Of a stretch of DNA of 64,000 nucleotides, positions 8,443 to 17,426 are shown piece after piece. Under the pieces are notes generated by a model. The model was given only the letters and a program-made list of their open reading frames with translations. It had not been told where the DNA came from and did not search any database. The position numbers were made by a program, and so were the translations under genes. The stretch is from assembly GCA_963761475.1 (NCBI GenBank), contig CAVXGT010000014.1, positions 1 to 64,000 on the forward strand, read 5' to 3'. Position 1 is the first letter of the stretch. Each line of letters starts with the position of its first letter. Source of the DNA: Ga0077555 sp963761475 (GTDB taxonomy: Bacteria; Pseudomonadota; Alphaproteobacteria; Rhizobiales; Hyphomicrobiaceae).

Positions 8443-9195
8443 ATGTCACTCGCGCAACTCGACATCAAGCCCGCCCTGATCGATCAGGTGCACGACCGGC
8501 TTTTGGGCGCGATCGTGGACGGTACGCTGGCGCCTGGCCGGCGCCTGACGCAGGAGGAGCTGGCGGAGATGCTTGGCGTCTCGCGCCAGCCCGTCAGTCA
8601 CGCCATCCAGGTGCTCCGCCGCCGCGGCCTGTTTGTCGATTCAGGCAAGCGCGGTGTCGCCGTCGCCCCGATCGATGCCGATCGAATTCGCAATCTCTAT
8701 CAGGTGCGCGAGGCGCTCGATGGTCTCGCGGCCGAGCTGATGGCAGCACGGGTCCGCGACGCGACATTGCCCCCAGCAGGCCTCGACGAAGTCGATGTGA
8801 TCCTTGCCTCCGTTACCTCTCATCCATCCACCATCACGCCGTCCGCCTTGATCGACGCCGACGTGGCCTTTCATTCTGCTCTCTATCGGCTGTCCGGCAA
8901 TGATGCGCTCGCCGAGACTGTCTCCGAGCAGTGGCCGCATTTTCGCCGGTCCATGGCGCAGGCTTTGGAGGTGCCCGGCATGCGCCAACGCGTGTGGTCT
9001 GAGCACCGCGCCATCCGGGACGCCATCGCCGCCGGTGAAGTGGACAAAGCTGGAGCGCTCGCGCGCGCGCATGCCCGACGCGCCGGTTCTGTCACAGCCG
9101 AGCGCCTCCTGGCCTCAGCAACGCAGCCAGCCTTGGCAAGCGCCGCAATACCAAAATTGAAAAACAAACTGCCAGCAGAAGGAAACGCCCGATGA
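8443..9195 (+). CDS. GntR-family transcriptional regulator (FadR/FCD subfamily)
   Basis: A 250-residue repressor-type protein. The N-terminal winged helix-turn-helix (about residues 12-75) contains GTLAPGRRLTQEELAEMLGV and SRQPVSHAIQVLRRRGL, hallmark GntR. The C-terminal half (about 90-220) is an all-helical FCD effector domain with DADVAFHSALYRLSGN and the His-containing EHRAIRDAIAAGE that usually coordinates metal or organic acid. It overlaps the following PhyH-type gene by ATGA, so it probably controls that gene. A 27-base palindrome upstream is its likely operator. The effector is unknown. Confidence 0.93.
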   Translation: MSLAQLDIKPALIDQVHDRLLGAIVDGTLAPGRRLTQEELAEMLGVSRQPVSHAIQVLRRRGLFVDSGKRGVAVAPIDADRIRNLYQVREALDGLAAELMAARVRDATLPPAGLDEVDVILASVTSHPSTITPSALIDADVAFHSALYRLSGNDALAETVSEQWPHFRRSMAQALEVPGMRQRVWSEHRAIRDAIAAGEVDKAGALARAHARRAGSVTAERLLASATQPALASAAIPKLKNKLPAEGNAR

Positions 9196-9993
9196 AACTC
9201 ACCGACGCCCAGGTCAAGCAGTTCAACGATGACGGTTGGCTGTTCCTGCCCGATCTCTTCACCGCACAAGAGATAGCAGTCCTCAACGCCGAGGCCGAGA
9301 ACATCTACAAGCAGGAGCGCGAAGAGATCTGGCGCGAGAAGTCCGGCGCACCGCGCACCGCCTTTGCAGCCCACCTCTACAACGAGGCCTTCGGCATTCT
9401 CGGTCGCCATCCCCGGATGATCGAGCCGATCGAGCAGGTGTTCGGTGAGCAGGTCTACATGCACCAGTTCAAGATCAACGCGAAGGCCAAGTTCTCCGGC
9501 GACGTCTGGCAGTGGCACCAGGACTACGGCACCTGGGCCCGCGACGACGGCATGCTCGAGCCGCGCGCCATGAACATCGCGATCTTCCTCGACGAGGTCT
9601 ATCCCTACAACGGCGCGCTTGATGCTGATCCCGAAGAGCCACACCGAGGGCGTGCTCGCTGCCGGCCACGACAAGGCCACCACCAGCTATCCGCTTTGGA
9701 CGCTCGACGAGCCGACCGTGCAGCGCCTCTACGACAAGGGCGGCCTCGTCGTGCCAACGGGCAAGGCTGGCGGCATGCTGATGTTCCATGGCAACCTCGT
9801 CCATGGTTCCGCCGGCAACATCACGCCCCTGCCGAGGAAGATCGTGTACCTGACGCTCAACTCCGTCTCGAACTACATCAGGAAGCCGACGCGGGCAGAG
9901 TGGATCGCGCACCAGGATTTCACGCCTATCAATCCGTGCGCCGACGATGCGCTGCTCGAGTATGCACGGCGGTACAAGGAGGCGGCGGAGTAA
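9192..9993 (+). CDS. Phytanoyl-CoA dioxygenase (PhyH) family oxygenase, frameshifted
   Basis: A non-heme Fe(II)/2-oxoglutarate-dependent dioxygenase of the PhyH family, related to ectoine hydroxylase, about 266 residues once the frame is restored. The metal-binding HxD is in WQWHQDYGTW and the distal His in MFHGNLVHGSAGN. The C-terminal half (LMLIPKSHTEGVLAAGHDK onward) is read one frame away from the first half. The break is at 9612-9620, where GCGCTTGATG carries one T more than the expected GCGCTGATG. It overlaps the GntR gene start-to-stop. A one-base indel with no other decay suggests a recent mutation or a sequencing error. The substrate is unknown. Confidence 0.88.
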
Positions 9994-10033
9994 GGGAGCG
10001 GCCTCGAGGTCCCTCCCGAGATTGATCGCAGCT

Positions 10034-10060
10034 AAGGGCCGCGTTGGCGCGGCCCTTTTT
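10034..10060 (+). terminator. Rho-independent terminator after the phyH gene
   Basis: A 10-base stem AAGGGCCGCG / CGCGGCCCTT with loop TTGG is followed by a run of five T (10056-10060), 40 bases past the dioxygenase stop. It would end the gntR-phyH transcript. The opposing oppF gene ends just beyond it. Confidence 0.9.
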
Positions 10061-10087
10061 CGCGTCCGCCATCCGGGCCGCTGCGCC

Positions 10088-11089
10088 TCAACGTGCCGGC
10101 GGCTCGTGCAGGTGGCATTCGACCATGCTGCCATCGATCCGCAGGGGATGCGGCGGCTCGTGCGAGCAGCGCTCCATGCGACGACTGCAGCGCGGGTGAA
10201 AGCGGCAGCCGGCGGGAATCTCGAGCGGATTGGGGAAGGCTGTGCCGAGCTGCGTGTCGGGGATGCCGAGACCGGGTTCCGGTGTCAGCACCGATTGCAG
10301 CAAAGCCGAAGCATAAGGGTGGCGCGGCGCGCGAAACAGTTCATCAGTCGCCGCTTCCTCCACGATGCGGCCGAGATACATGACCGCCACCCGGCTCGCC
10401 ATATGCTCGACCACCGCCAGGTTGTGGCTGATCACCAGATAGGTCAATCCGAGCTCGCGCCGCAGATCCTCGAGCAGGTTGAGGATCTGCGACTGCACCG
10501 ACACGTCCAGCGCCGACGTTGGCTCGTCGCAGATAACCATGCGCGGGCGATTGATGAGCGCGCGCGCAATCGCCACGCGCTGGCGCTGGCCACCTGAGAG
10601 CTGGCTTGGATAGTTGTCGTAGAGGCGGCGCGCGAGCCCGACGAGCTCCATCATGTCCTCGACACGCTGCCGCCACGTCGCAGGCTCGCCGTCGCCCTGC
10701 ACTTTCAACGGCAGGCCGATGATCGAGCCGATCGACTTGCGCGGATTGAGGGAGGAATAGGGATCCTGGAAGATCGGCTGCACCAGCCGCGCCACCTCCT
10801 GCCGGCTCAGACTGCCAATGGGCCGCCCGTCGAGCAGGATGTCGCCGGACGACGGTGGCAACAGGCCCAGCAACATGCGGGCGAGGGTGGTCTTGCCGCA
10901 ACCCGATTCCCCGACCAGCGCCATCACTTCGCCAGGCCGGATCTCGAGAGAGATACCGTCGACGGCCGTCAACGTGCGCTTAGCACGCATGAACCCAGCC
11001 CCGACCTGGAACGTGCGCGTGACCGAGCGCGCGGCCAAGATCGGTGCCGCGCCGGCGTCGGCGGCCGAGGACGTGAGGGTGTCGCTCAT
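10088..11089 (-). CDS. oppF: Dipeptide/oligopeptide ABC transporter ATP-binding protein (OppF/DppF)
   Basis: The second ATPase of a peptide-type importer, 333 residues. Motifs are Walker A GESGCGKTT, signature LSGGQRQRVAIARAL and Walker B MVICDEPTSALD. The C-terminal oligopeptide-transporter extension (oligo_HPY) includes the cysteine-rich CRFHPRCSRRMERCSHEPP, which in relatives can hold a 4Fe-4S cluster. The ATG 11089 overlaps the oppD stop (ATGA). It is the last gene of a five-gene minus-strand operon. The upstream in-frame extension lies inside oppD and is discounted. Confidence 0.93.
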   Translation of the reverse strand: MSDTLTSSAADAGAAPILAARSVTRTFQVGAGFMRAKRTLTAVDGISLEIRPGEVMALVGESGCGKTTLARMLLGLLPPSSGDILLDGRPIGSLSRQEVARLVQPIFQDPYSSLNPRKSIGSIIGLPLKVQGDGEPATWRQRVEDMMELVGLARRLYDNYPSQLSGGQRQRVAIARALINRPRMVICDEPTSALDVSVQSQILNLLEDLRRELGLTYLVISHNLAVVEHMASRVAVMYLGRIVEEAATDELFRAPRHPYASALLQSVLTPEPGLGIPDTQLGTAFPNPLEIPAGCRFHPRCSRRMERCSHEPPHPLRIDGSMVECHLHEPPAR

Positions 11090-12141
11090 GTCGTGCCCCG
11101 CGTGGCGTTGCTTGAAGGAAAGTCGCCGCCCGCCGCAAGCTCGCCGTGACGGAGGCAACGTACGGTGTGGCGGCCGTCGCTGACTGGTTCCAACGGCACG
11201 CTACCGGTTTCGCATTGAGGCTGTGCGTGCCGGCACCGCCCGGCAAAGTGGCAGCCGCGGAACGCGCCGACGAGAGAGGGGACCATGCCGGGAATGGTGC
11301 CGAGCCGCTCCCCGCGCCGCGTCTGCCCTGGGATCGGAATGCATTCGATCAGGCCGCGTGTGTAGGGATGGGCCGGTCGACGGAAGACCTCGTCGGCAGA
11401 TCCCGCCTCCACCACCTCGCCGGCGTACATGACGATCACCCGGGTGGCGATCCGCGCGACGATGCCGAGGTCGTGTGTGATCAGCACGAGGCCCATCTGG
11501 AACTCGCGTTGCAGCTGGGCCAGAAGGTGCAGGATCTGCGCCTGGATGGTGACGTCGAGCGCCGTCGTCGGCTCGTCCGCGATGATGAGGTCTGGCCCGC
11601 ACATCAGCGCCATCGCGATCATGACGCGCTGGCGCAGCCCCCCCGACAACTGATGCGGATACTGGCCGAGGCGTGAGGCCGCTGCCGGAATGCCAACCCG
11701 CTGCAGCAGGTCGATAGCGCGGGCGCGCGCCTGCGAACGCGGAACACGTTTGTGCCTGAGCAGCGCTTCCTCGAGCTGGTTGCCGATCGTGTAGGCCGGA
11801 TTGAGCGACGTCATCGGCTCCTGGAAGATCATCGCCATGCGATTGCCGCGCACATCCGACATCTGTCGGTCGCTATAGCTAGCAAGATCGCTGTCACCAA
11901 GCCGTAGCGCTGTCGCCTGTCGCTTTGCGCGTCCCGGCAAAAGGTCCATGATCGCCAGCGCCGACAGCGATTTTCCGCATCCCGATTCCCCGACGATGCA
12001 AACCGTCTCACCGCGATCCACATGGAAGGAAATGCCCTGCACGGCATGCAGCATGCCCGAGGGGACGGGGATATCGACCCGCAGATCCTCGACGGTTAGG
12101 ATCCGGTCTGCATTGGCCTGTGTCATATGTGGCTGGCTCAT
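11086..12141 (-). CDS. oppD: Dipeptide/oligopeptide ABC transporter ATP-binding protein (OppD/DppD)
   Basis: The first ATPase of the peptide-type importer, 351 residues. Walker A GESGCGKSL, signature LSGGLRQRVMIAMAL and Walker B LIIADEPTTALD are intact. The C-terminal region has the oligo_HPY cysteines (CHFAGRCRHAQPQCETG). Both its start (with oppC) and its end (with oppF) overlap neighbours by ATGA, giving tight coupling. The gene is intact, unlike the permease and binding-protein genes of the same operon. Confidence 0.93.
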   Translation of the reverse strand: MSQPHMTQANADRILTVEDLRVDIPVPSGMLHAVQGISFHVDRGETVCIVGESGCGKSLSALAIMDLLPGRAKRQATALRLGDSDLASYSDRQMSDVRGNRMAMIFQEPMTSLNPAYTIGNQLEEALLRHKRVPRSQARARAIDLLQRVGIPAAASRLGQYPHQLSGGLRQRVMIAMALMCGPDLIIADEPTTALDVTIQAQILHLLAQLQREFQMGLVLITHDLGIVARIATRVIVMYAGEVVEAGSADEVFRRPAHPYTRGLIECIPIPGQTRRGERLGTIPGMVPSLVGAFRGCHFAGRCRHAQPQCETGSVPLEPVSDGRHTVRCLRHGELAAGGDFPSSNATRGTT

Positions 12142-13062
12142 GCGCGGTTTTCCGGCGCCGTCACGTCGCGCAGGCCGTCGCCGATGAGGTTGATCGCCAG
12201 CACCAGCACGAATAGCGCGATGCCCGGCACCGCAATCAGCCAGCCGTCGAAGAACATCAGTCCCTTCGCCTCCGATACCATCAGTCCCCAGCTCGGGTCC
12301 GGCGGCTGCACGCCGAGCCCAAGGAACGACAGCGCTGCTTCCAGTAGCACCGCGTGTGCCATCTCAAGTGTCGCGACCACGATCAGGTGGTTCATGACGT
12401 TGGGCATGATCTCCGTAAGAATGATGCGCGCATTGGAGCAGCCGAGCGCCTGCGCCGCCGTCACGAACTCGCGCCCTCGCAACTGTTGCGTCGCCGAACG
12501 CATCACCACGGCAAAGCGGTCCCAGATCAGTAACCCCAGCACCCAGATCACCACGCTGAGCGACGAACCGACCAGACTCACCACTGCCAACGCCACCAGG
12601 ATCACCGGCATCGAGAGCCGCGTCGTGACGATGAAGTTGACGATCATGTCGACCCGTCCGCCGTAGTAGCCCGCAAGCACGCCGAGCGTGGTGCCGATCA
12701 CGCCCGAGATCAGCATGGCGGCAAGCCCGATAGTGAGCGAGATGCGCGCGCCATAGAACAACCTGGAGAGATAGTCGCGGCCGAGGCCGTCCGTGCCGAG
12801 CGGGTGCTCCCAGCTGGCCTTCGGACTGTCGAACCAGACCGGCGGGATGAGCTTGTTGGCGAGGTCCTGCGTATAGGGGTCCTTGAGCGGCAGCACACCA
12901 GCCAGAAGCGCCATCAAGATGATGGCTCCGAGTAGCGCGCAGCCCGACCAGCAGGCCCCAATGGCCGAAAATACGTCGCATCAAGAGCGTGCCGGGCGAC
13001 GGCTCGAGGATCTCGGCCGCAGTCGGCAATCCCGCCTTCGCACGGCCTTCGGTGATGGCCAT
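12138..13062 (-). CDS. oppC: Peptide ABC transporter permease OppC/DppC, frameshifted
   Basis: Membrane subunit of the peptide importer. It starts MAITEGRAKAGLPTAAEIL at 13062, one base after the oppB stop. The first membrane segment begins HWGLLVG, then the frame is lost near 12943-12947. Removing one G (GTCGGGCTGC to GTCGGCTGC) restores GCALLGAIILMALLAG and a normal OppC continues to 12138. Family hallmarks are PLGTDGLGRDYLSRLFYGARI and the EAA-type loop FVTAAQALGCSNARII. Apart from the indel there is no sign of decay. Confidence 0.87.
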
Positions 13063-13063
13063 G

Positions 13064-13983
13064 TCAGGCAATCCTCATGCGTGGGTCTAGAAACGCGTTC
13101 AGCATGTCGGCGATGAACGTCAGCAGCACGTAGATCACCGATAGCACCAGCACGATCGCCTGCATCATCGGCAGGTCCGCGCGCTGGATCGATTCCCAGG
13201 CAAGGAAGCCCAGCCCGCTCACCTGGAAAATGGTCTCGATTACGATCGAGCCGCCGAGCATGAAGCCGAACTGGACAGCAGCGAGCGAGACCACGGGGAT
13301 GATGGCATTGCGCAGCGCATGCTTGAACAGCACCGTGAACGGCCTGAGACCCTTGGCGCGCGCCGTGCGGATATAGTCCGACGACAGCACCTCCATCATG
13401 CCGGCGCGCGTGAGCCGCATCACCGCCGGCGTCACGTAGTAGCCAAGCGCCACCGACGGCATGATGAAGTTGAGCCAACTGTCAGTGCCAGTGATCGGCA
13501 GCATGCGCCACTTGATGCCGAACCAAAGAATCAGATGTCAGCGCGAACCAGAAGCTTGGCATCGCCTGCCCGATCACCGCCAGCGTCAGCGCCAAGCGAT
13601 CGAACATCGAGTTCGGCCGGATGGCGGCCAGCACGCCGAGCGGGATCGCCAGGATCAGTGCGAACGCCAGCGCCAGGGCGCCGAGCAGCATGGTGGTCGG
13701 CAGGCGCTCGAAGATGACGGTCGCAGACTGGCGTCTTGAGATAGTGCGAGGTGCCGAGATCACCCTGCAAAGCCCGCCCGAGCCACTGCACGTACTGCAC
13801 CGCGATCGGCTTGTCGTAGCCGTAGTATTTGCGGATCGCGTCGACGTCCTCCTCGGTGGCCGTTTCGCCGGCCAGCGCCAGCGTCGGATCGCCCGAGAGG
13901 TAGATCATCGAGAAGCAAAGCGCCGAGACGGTCAGCGCCACCAGCATCGCAATCCCCAGTCGCTTGAGGGCATAAGCCACCAT
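13064..13983 (-). pseudogene. oppB: Peptide ABC transporter permease OppB/DppB, two frameshifts
   Basis: Membrane subunit of the peptide importer, about 305 residues across three frames. The first part, MVAYALKRLGIAMLVALTVS to GDLGTSHYLKT, is typical DppB. Near 13728-13740 the frame shifts to VIFERLPTTMLLGALALAF. Near 13535-13545 it shifts again, to WFGIKWRMLPITGTDSW, and ends DPRMRIA at 13064. The third part carries the EAA-like loop SDYIRTARAKGLRPFTVLFK. All three parts keep normal OppB sequence and there are no in-frame stops apart from those caused by the shifts. Whether the gene is dead or only badly sequenced cannot be decided here. Confidence 0.85.
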
Positions 13984-14081
13984 CGACGAAACTTTCCGGC
14001 AGCTTCAATAAATAACGCAGCCGATCCGGCATTCAGGGCCGGCCCGCCGTAGCGTTCGAGGGATCAGGGACGAGGCCCGAT

Positions 14082-15620
14082 CTACTTCCAGGTGACGTCG
14101 ACGAAGCGGGGGATCTCGTCTGCCGTCGGCGTGAAGTCGACGTCCTTCGACCACGCATAGAACTTGGCATAGGTGAACATCGGCATCCAGAACACCTCAT
14201 TCGCCACCCGCTTCGTAGAGCTTGTTGTACAAAGCCTTTGCGTTGCTTGGCATCGACGCTCGATCCTGCGTCGTCAGCGAGCTTGATGATCTCCGCGTCC
14301 TGCGTCAGGTCGTCGGGACCACCGGAGAAGAAGTGGTTGATGATGGCCGAGGCATCGGGAATCGAGTTCGAGCCCCAGGTCATGTGGTTGATCGGCGTCT
14401 CGCCCTTGCGGACCTTGTCGCGCAGCGCACGGAACTGCATGAAGTTGAGCTTGGCCTTGATGCCGACCTTGGCCAGATCGCCGATCACCGGCCTCGGTGT
14501 ACTGCGCGCTCGCGGTAGGCATAGAAGTCGAACGCGAAACCGTTGGGATGGCCGGCTGCCTTCAGTAGCTCTTTCGCCTTGGTCGGATTGTAGTCGAACC
14601 GCGCCACGTCCTTCATGACGTCGTCGGTGCAGCCGAACTGGTCCGGATGACACGGCGCGTGGATCGACCACGGACGCGTCGCCGACCAGGTTCTTGGCGA
14701 TGGACTCGCGATTGATGGCGTGCGCGACGGCCTGACGGACCTTCTTGTCCATGAAGATCTTGTTGCCCGACTTGCCGTTGACATCGAACTGGATGTACGA
14801 GACGCGCAACGTCTTGGCGTTCTCCACGATGACTTGCCGGTATGCCCTTCAGGCGCTCGGCCTGGTCCTTGGGCACGTCCCAGATCCAATCGACGCCGCC
14901 GGTGAGCAGCTCCGCGATCTGCGTCTGCTTGTCCTTGATGGTGCGGAAGCGGATGGCTTGCCGACCTTGGCTTGCCCTGAAGTAGCTGTCGTTGCGCTCC
15001 ATCAGGATGTATTCGCCGGACTTGACGTCGGCCACCTTGTAGGCACCGGTGCCGATCGGCTTGACGGCGGCAAAGTCCTTCTTGCCGTCAGCCTTCGCCG
15101 GCGCCTTGTCGAAGTGGCCGTTGGGCACGATCTTGCAGGCGTTGGCGAGATAGTCGAGCGCGGCGGGAATGGCTTCTGCAGATTGATGCGGATCTTGTTC
15201 GGGCCGAGCTTTTCGACCGTCTTGATCCAGCTGACGTTGGAGTAGGTGAGCACGCCGTTGGCCTTGTCGTTGGCGAAATTGTAGCGTGTAGACGACGTCG
15301 TCGGCATCAAAGTCCGAGCCGTCGTGGAACTTGACGCCCGTCTTGAGGTCGGCCTCGATCGTCTTGTTGTCGACCCATTTCCAGCTCGTTGCGAGCCCTG
15401 GGATAATTTTTCCGGTCGTATCGCGCGACAACAGGCCGTCCCAAACGAGCTCGCCGATAAGAACCAGTTCACGCGTGTTGTTGTAGTAGGTGTCGACGAC
15501 CGCCGCCTCCCGGTCCGTCGCCCACGTGAACGTATCATCCTTCTTGCCCGCACTGGCCGACTGCACACCGGCCAGTAGTGCCAGCGCTGCAACCAGGCCA
15601 AATTTTGTGGCTCGCTTCAT
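14082..15620 (-). pseudogene. Peptide ABC transporter substrate-binding protein (family 5), many frameshifts
   Basis: Periplasmic receptor of the peptide importer, about 510 residues if the frame were continuous. ATG 15620 follows GGGAGAGG, and the N-terminus MKRATKFGLVAALALLAGVQ is a Sec signal peptide ending SASA. Recognisable family-5 blocks are spread over three frames: GLATSWKWVDNKTIEADLKTG, VKFHDGSDFDADDVVYT, KPIGTGAYKVADVKSGEYIL, SYIQFDVNGKSGNKIF and FVDVTWK, the last before the TAG at 14082-14084. Frame changes fall near 15287, 15170, 14985-14955, 14845, 14670, 14508, 14240 and 14210. Between breaks the coding sequence is clean. This is either a young pseudogene or a stretch of poor sequence. 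Confidence 0.82.
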
Positions 15621-15817
15621 CGTGTCGCCTCTCCCTTCGGCAGCGTCTGGGCGCTGAACGCGCCTCTTGCTGCCAGCTTTGACTGATGGATCAGCCAATG
15701 TCCCAAGTTTCCGGGTTGGGCACAAGGCCGCAAATTGGGCTGGCATTGGCCTGAATATACGTCACATTTGACCCCGAGGGGCGTCAGGCCCGCAGCATTC
15801 GAGGACGGGAGTTGATA

Positions 15818-17314
15818 ATGTCGGGAGTGAATCCGATCGTTGCCATGTCGGCCGTCGAGCTGGTGCAGCGCATGCGCCGCCGCGAGATCTCGCCGACCGA
15901 GGTGCTAGAGGCCTTCATCGCGCGCATCGAGGCCCTCGATCCCGCCATCAACTCGGTCACGGCCCGCTGCTTTGCGCGCGCGCGTCGTGAGGCGCAGGCG
16001 GCGGAAAAAGCGCTGAAGGCGGGCGACGCCGTCGGGCCGTTGCACGGCCTGCCCTTCGGCGCCAAGGACCTGCAGAAAACTGAAGGCGTGCTGACAACCT
16101 TCGGCTCGCCGCTCTTCAAGGACTTCGTGCCCGATGCCGACAGCGTCATGATCGCACGCGTGCGCAAAGCCGGCGCCATCCTGGTCGGCAAGACCAACAC
16201 GCCGGAGTTCGGCGCCGGTGCCAACACCCGCAATCCCGTCTGGGGCGCCACCGGCAACCCCTTCGACCCCACACTCACCTGCGGCGGCTCGTCGGGCGGA
16301 TCGGCTGCAGCACTGGCCGCCGACCTCTTCCCGATCTGCACCGGCTCCGACACTGGCGGCTCGTTGCGCATCCCCTCCGCCTTCTGCGGAATCGTGGGGT
16401 TCCGTCCATCCCCCGGCATGGTGCCGGCCGAAGCCCGCGACCTCGGCTGGACGCCGATCTCCGTGCTGGGCCCCATGGCGCGCAATGTGCCCGACACTTG
16501 CCTGCTGCTCGCGAGCCAGGTCGGCTTCGATGCAGGCGATCCCTTGACCTACCCCCTCGACGCCAACGCCTACGCCACGCCCGATCCAGTCGATCTCTCG
16601 AAGTTGCGCGTCGGCTACAGCGTCGACCTCGGCACCGGCATCGTCGATCCCGCCATCAAGTCGGCGTTCGAGACCAAGCTGGCGGCCATGCGCGACCTGT
16701 TTGCGAGCTGCGACCGGGTCGATATCGATTTCGGCGAGGCCGAGCGCTGCTTCGATGTCGTGCGAGCCCTCAGTTTCGTCGCCCGCTACCGTACCGACTA
16801 CGAGAAGGACAAGTCGCTCCTCGGACCCAACGTGCGCGCCAACTACGAACTCGGCGCCAAGATGTCGCTCGCCGATGTCGCCTGGGCGCACGCCGAGCAA
16901 ACGCGCATCTTCCGCCGGGTGCAGGCGACCTTCGCGGACTTCGATCTCATCATCACGCCGACCGTCGCTGTCTCCCCGTTCCCCTGGGAGAAGCTCTACC
17001 TCGACGAGATCGCCGGCCGCCGCCTCAACACCTACTACCACTGGCTGGCGATGAGCTGGTTCATCACACTCACGACCAATCCCGCCCTGTCGCTGCCCTG
17101 CGGCACGGACGCCAAGGGCCTGCCCTTCGGCCTTCAGGTCGTAGGCCCCTACCGCGCCGACCGCCAAGTGTTGAGCGCCGGCGCCGCGATGGAGCAGGCC
17201 TTCGCCGCCTCACCCGAACTGCGTCGCCCGCTCCCCGACATCGCCCATCTCTCCAGGCCGGTGCCAGCGCTGAAGTCGATCGTCACCCATCCCCCCACGG
17301 TCGTTGCGGGGTGA
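15818..17314 (+). CDS. Amidase (amidase signature family)
   Basis: A 498-residue amide hydrolase. The Ser-cis-Ser-Lys triad is visible: Lys in FGAKDLQKTEG, and the signature CGGSSGGSAAALAADLF with GSDTGGSLRIPSAFCGIVGF carrying the two serines. Its length is typical. The start ATG 15818 follows GAGGACGGGAG. It is transcribed away from the peptide ABC operon across a 197-base divergent gap. Uptake of an amide or short peptide by that importer followed by cleavage by this enzyme is plausible but inferred. The exact substrate (aliphatic amide, peptide amide, indole-acetamide) is not determinable. Confidence 0.93.
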   Translation: MSGVNPIVAMSAVELVQRMRRREISPTEVLEAFIARIEALDPAINSVTARCFARARREAQAAEKALKAGDAVGPLHGLPFGAKDLQKTEGVLTTFGSPLFKDFVPDADSVMIARVRKAGAILVGKTNTPEFGAGANTRNPVWGATGNPFDPTLTCGGSSGGSAAALAADLFPICTGSDTGGSLRIPSAFCGIVGFRPSPGMVPAEARDLGWTPISVLGPMARNVPDTCLLLASQVGFDAGDPLTYPLDANAYATPDPVDLSKLRVGYSVDLGTGIVDPAIKSAFETKLAAMRDLFASCDRVDIDFGEAERCFDVVRALSFVARYRTDYEKDKSLLGPNVRANYELGAKMSLADVAWAHAEQTRIFRRVQATFADFDLIITPTVAVSPFPWEKLYLDEIAGRRLNTYYHWLAMSWFITLTTNPALSLPCGTDAKGLPFGLQVVGPYRADRQVLSAGAAMEQAFAASPELRRPLPDIAHLSRPVPALKSIVTHPPTVVAG

Positions 17315-17426
17315 GTGGTGGGCCGATGACGCTCGGAGTGTCGCGTGCCGTCTCGGGCCCCGCGCGCTCACGCCCGGTGGGCGCCGAACGAGGCCAGCCG
17401 TTGCCACCAGGACTCCGTGGCGGGTT

